A DNA stretch of 64,000 nucleotides, from NCBI GenBank assembly GCA_017165825.1, contig CM029376.1, forward strand, positions 19,604,367 through 19,668,366. The letters run 5' to 3'. Below the pieces are notes generated by a model. It did no database searches. It was not told where the DNA came from and was given only the letters and a program-made list of their open reading frames with translations. Made by a program: the position numbers and the translations under genes. Source of the stretch: Hepsetus odoe. Taxonomy: Eukaryota; Chordata; Actinopteri; Characiformes; Hepsetidae. Shown here piece by piece: positions 63,001 to 64,000 of the stretch; the first letter of the stretch is position 1, and every line of letters begins with the position of its first letter.

Positions 63001-64000
63001 GTGTTTTTGTTTTTTCTGTCATGAATCTTCATAAGATCACAGGTTATTCTGAAGGATAGTGATGTATGTGATGCATTTTACACCTTATAAAAATTAGGGT
63101 CCCAGAAATGCTTCTTTACACAGACAGTGTGTAAAGATGTTCTGTGCGACAGAACATCAATGTTCCTTCAGAGGAAATTAATAATATATATATTTTTTTG
63201 CTTTGGATTACTGGTGGCTGCACTGTAAACTGTTTCATACGAATCACAGTTGGGAGACCAATTGCATCTTTTGGCAAAGCATTTTAACAAATTCATTTTA
63301 TGTTTAATCTAAAACTGATGTGAAAATACAAATGATTAAAATATCAAAATTGTAACATATAATATTTTTTTGTTCAAAAAACGAATGAATGCAGTGCTTT
63401 CAATTTTTGTAAATTCATGAAAATCCACCTTTGCAGCCAACAGCAGAAATGCCCCACCCATTTACACTTTCAGCCCAGAGCGATTAATGAATCTGATAAA
63501 TAGTACAGGACAGCCAATCAGGACTGAGCTCATTTATATCCAAAAGTGTTAAATGCACAATAAAAAAAACAAACAAAAGAAAAACAGACCATTTAATTCT
63601 AACAGAAGAAAAGGGGATGAGCCAAAATTGTCATCAGTAGACTAGAGGCCAAACATTTAAGCCAAGATAAAAATTCTGTTTGTTGCTCTTAAAACAAGTA
63701 CAAATAAAAATTAATATTGCCTTTTGCACTGAGCAAAGAAGACAATGGACGAATGAAAGCAAGGAAGGACCGTGCGCTGGACACACAACTACAATTCACA
63801 AAGCTGCTGAAAGGCCACTGTAATGTATGTGCTCGTCTTGCAAGGTCAGGTGTGTGTATCTGTCATTAATCAGGGGAGCCGCCGTGCATGTGTCCTCTGT
63901 TAACGATGGTATAGTGCCTGCAAAGCTTCTTCACATTTTGCCAAGAAGTTGCCCTGGTTACTCTGAAGGATAAAGTCTTTAGAGACACAGGTCTCATTGT

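Larger units (their letters stand above)
57800..64000. other. Intergenic DNA upstream of polr2g, no gene seen
   Basis: About 6.2 kb with no open frame over 110 codons and no splice-bounded homology. It contains AT microsatellites, a probable LINE tail, a CTCF-like motif, CA repeats, and two more complex stretches (62.0-62.35 and 63.42-63.56 kb) noted as possible regulatory elements. Confidence 0.5.

Overview
This is a vertebrate genomic window, almost certainly from a ray-finned (teleost) fish. Three genes are recognisable by exon-level similarity to well-known vertebrate proteins: ahnak, eef1g and polr2g. They have GT-AG introns, and the intergenic DNA is AT-rich and carries teleost-type Tc1/mariner transposons, tRNA-derived SINEs and microsatellites. 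I cannot fix the species. All four gene models, including one unidentified gene, lie on the minus strand.

Layout. At 1.56-1.99 kb is the first coding exon of a gene I do not recognise; it continues off the left edge. From about 6 to 30.9 kb is ahnak: a putative non-coding first exon at 30.7-30.85 kb, an 11 kb first intron, a possible second leader exon at 19.4 kb, two small exons encoding the PDZ-like N-terminus (18.4-18.9 kb), and one 9.4-kb exon (7193-16603) encoding the repeat domain and C-terminus. The predicted protein is about 3257 residues. From 31 to 47.5 kb I see no gene, only mobile-element remnants, the largest being a degenerate Tc1 element at 34807-36256. eef1g (ten coding exons, 443 residues) is at 47.6-53.3 kb and polr2g (eight coding exons, 172 residues) at 54.5-57.7 kb. 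From 57.7 kb to the right edge I see no gene, only AT repeats, a probable LINE tail and a few stretches that could be regulatory.

The genes are neighbours rather than an operon: eef1g (elongation factor 1 gamma) and polr2g (RNA polymerase II subunit RPB7) are housekeeping genes in tandem, and ahnak is a giant scaffold protein. The three also lie in the same region of human chromosome 11q12, so this is conserved synteny.

The most interesting structures are: the ahnak repeat array, which keeps an exact 357-bp (119-codon) period and changes from a two-unit higher-order repeat to a simple one; very long antisense open frames forced by that array; a palindromic Tc1 derivative inside an ahnak intron, made of two opposed copies of the transposase 3' end; a small TTAA-flanked inverted-repeat element downstream of ahnak; and a CT microsatellite sitting where eef1g should have its 5'TOP tract. 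I found no evidence for a wholly new biological system.
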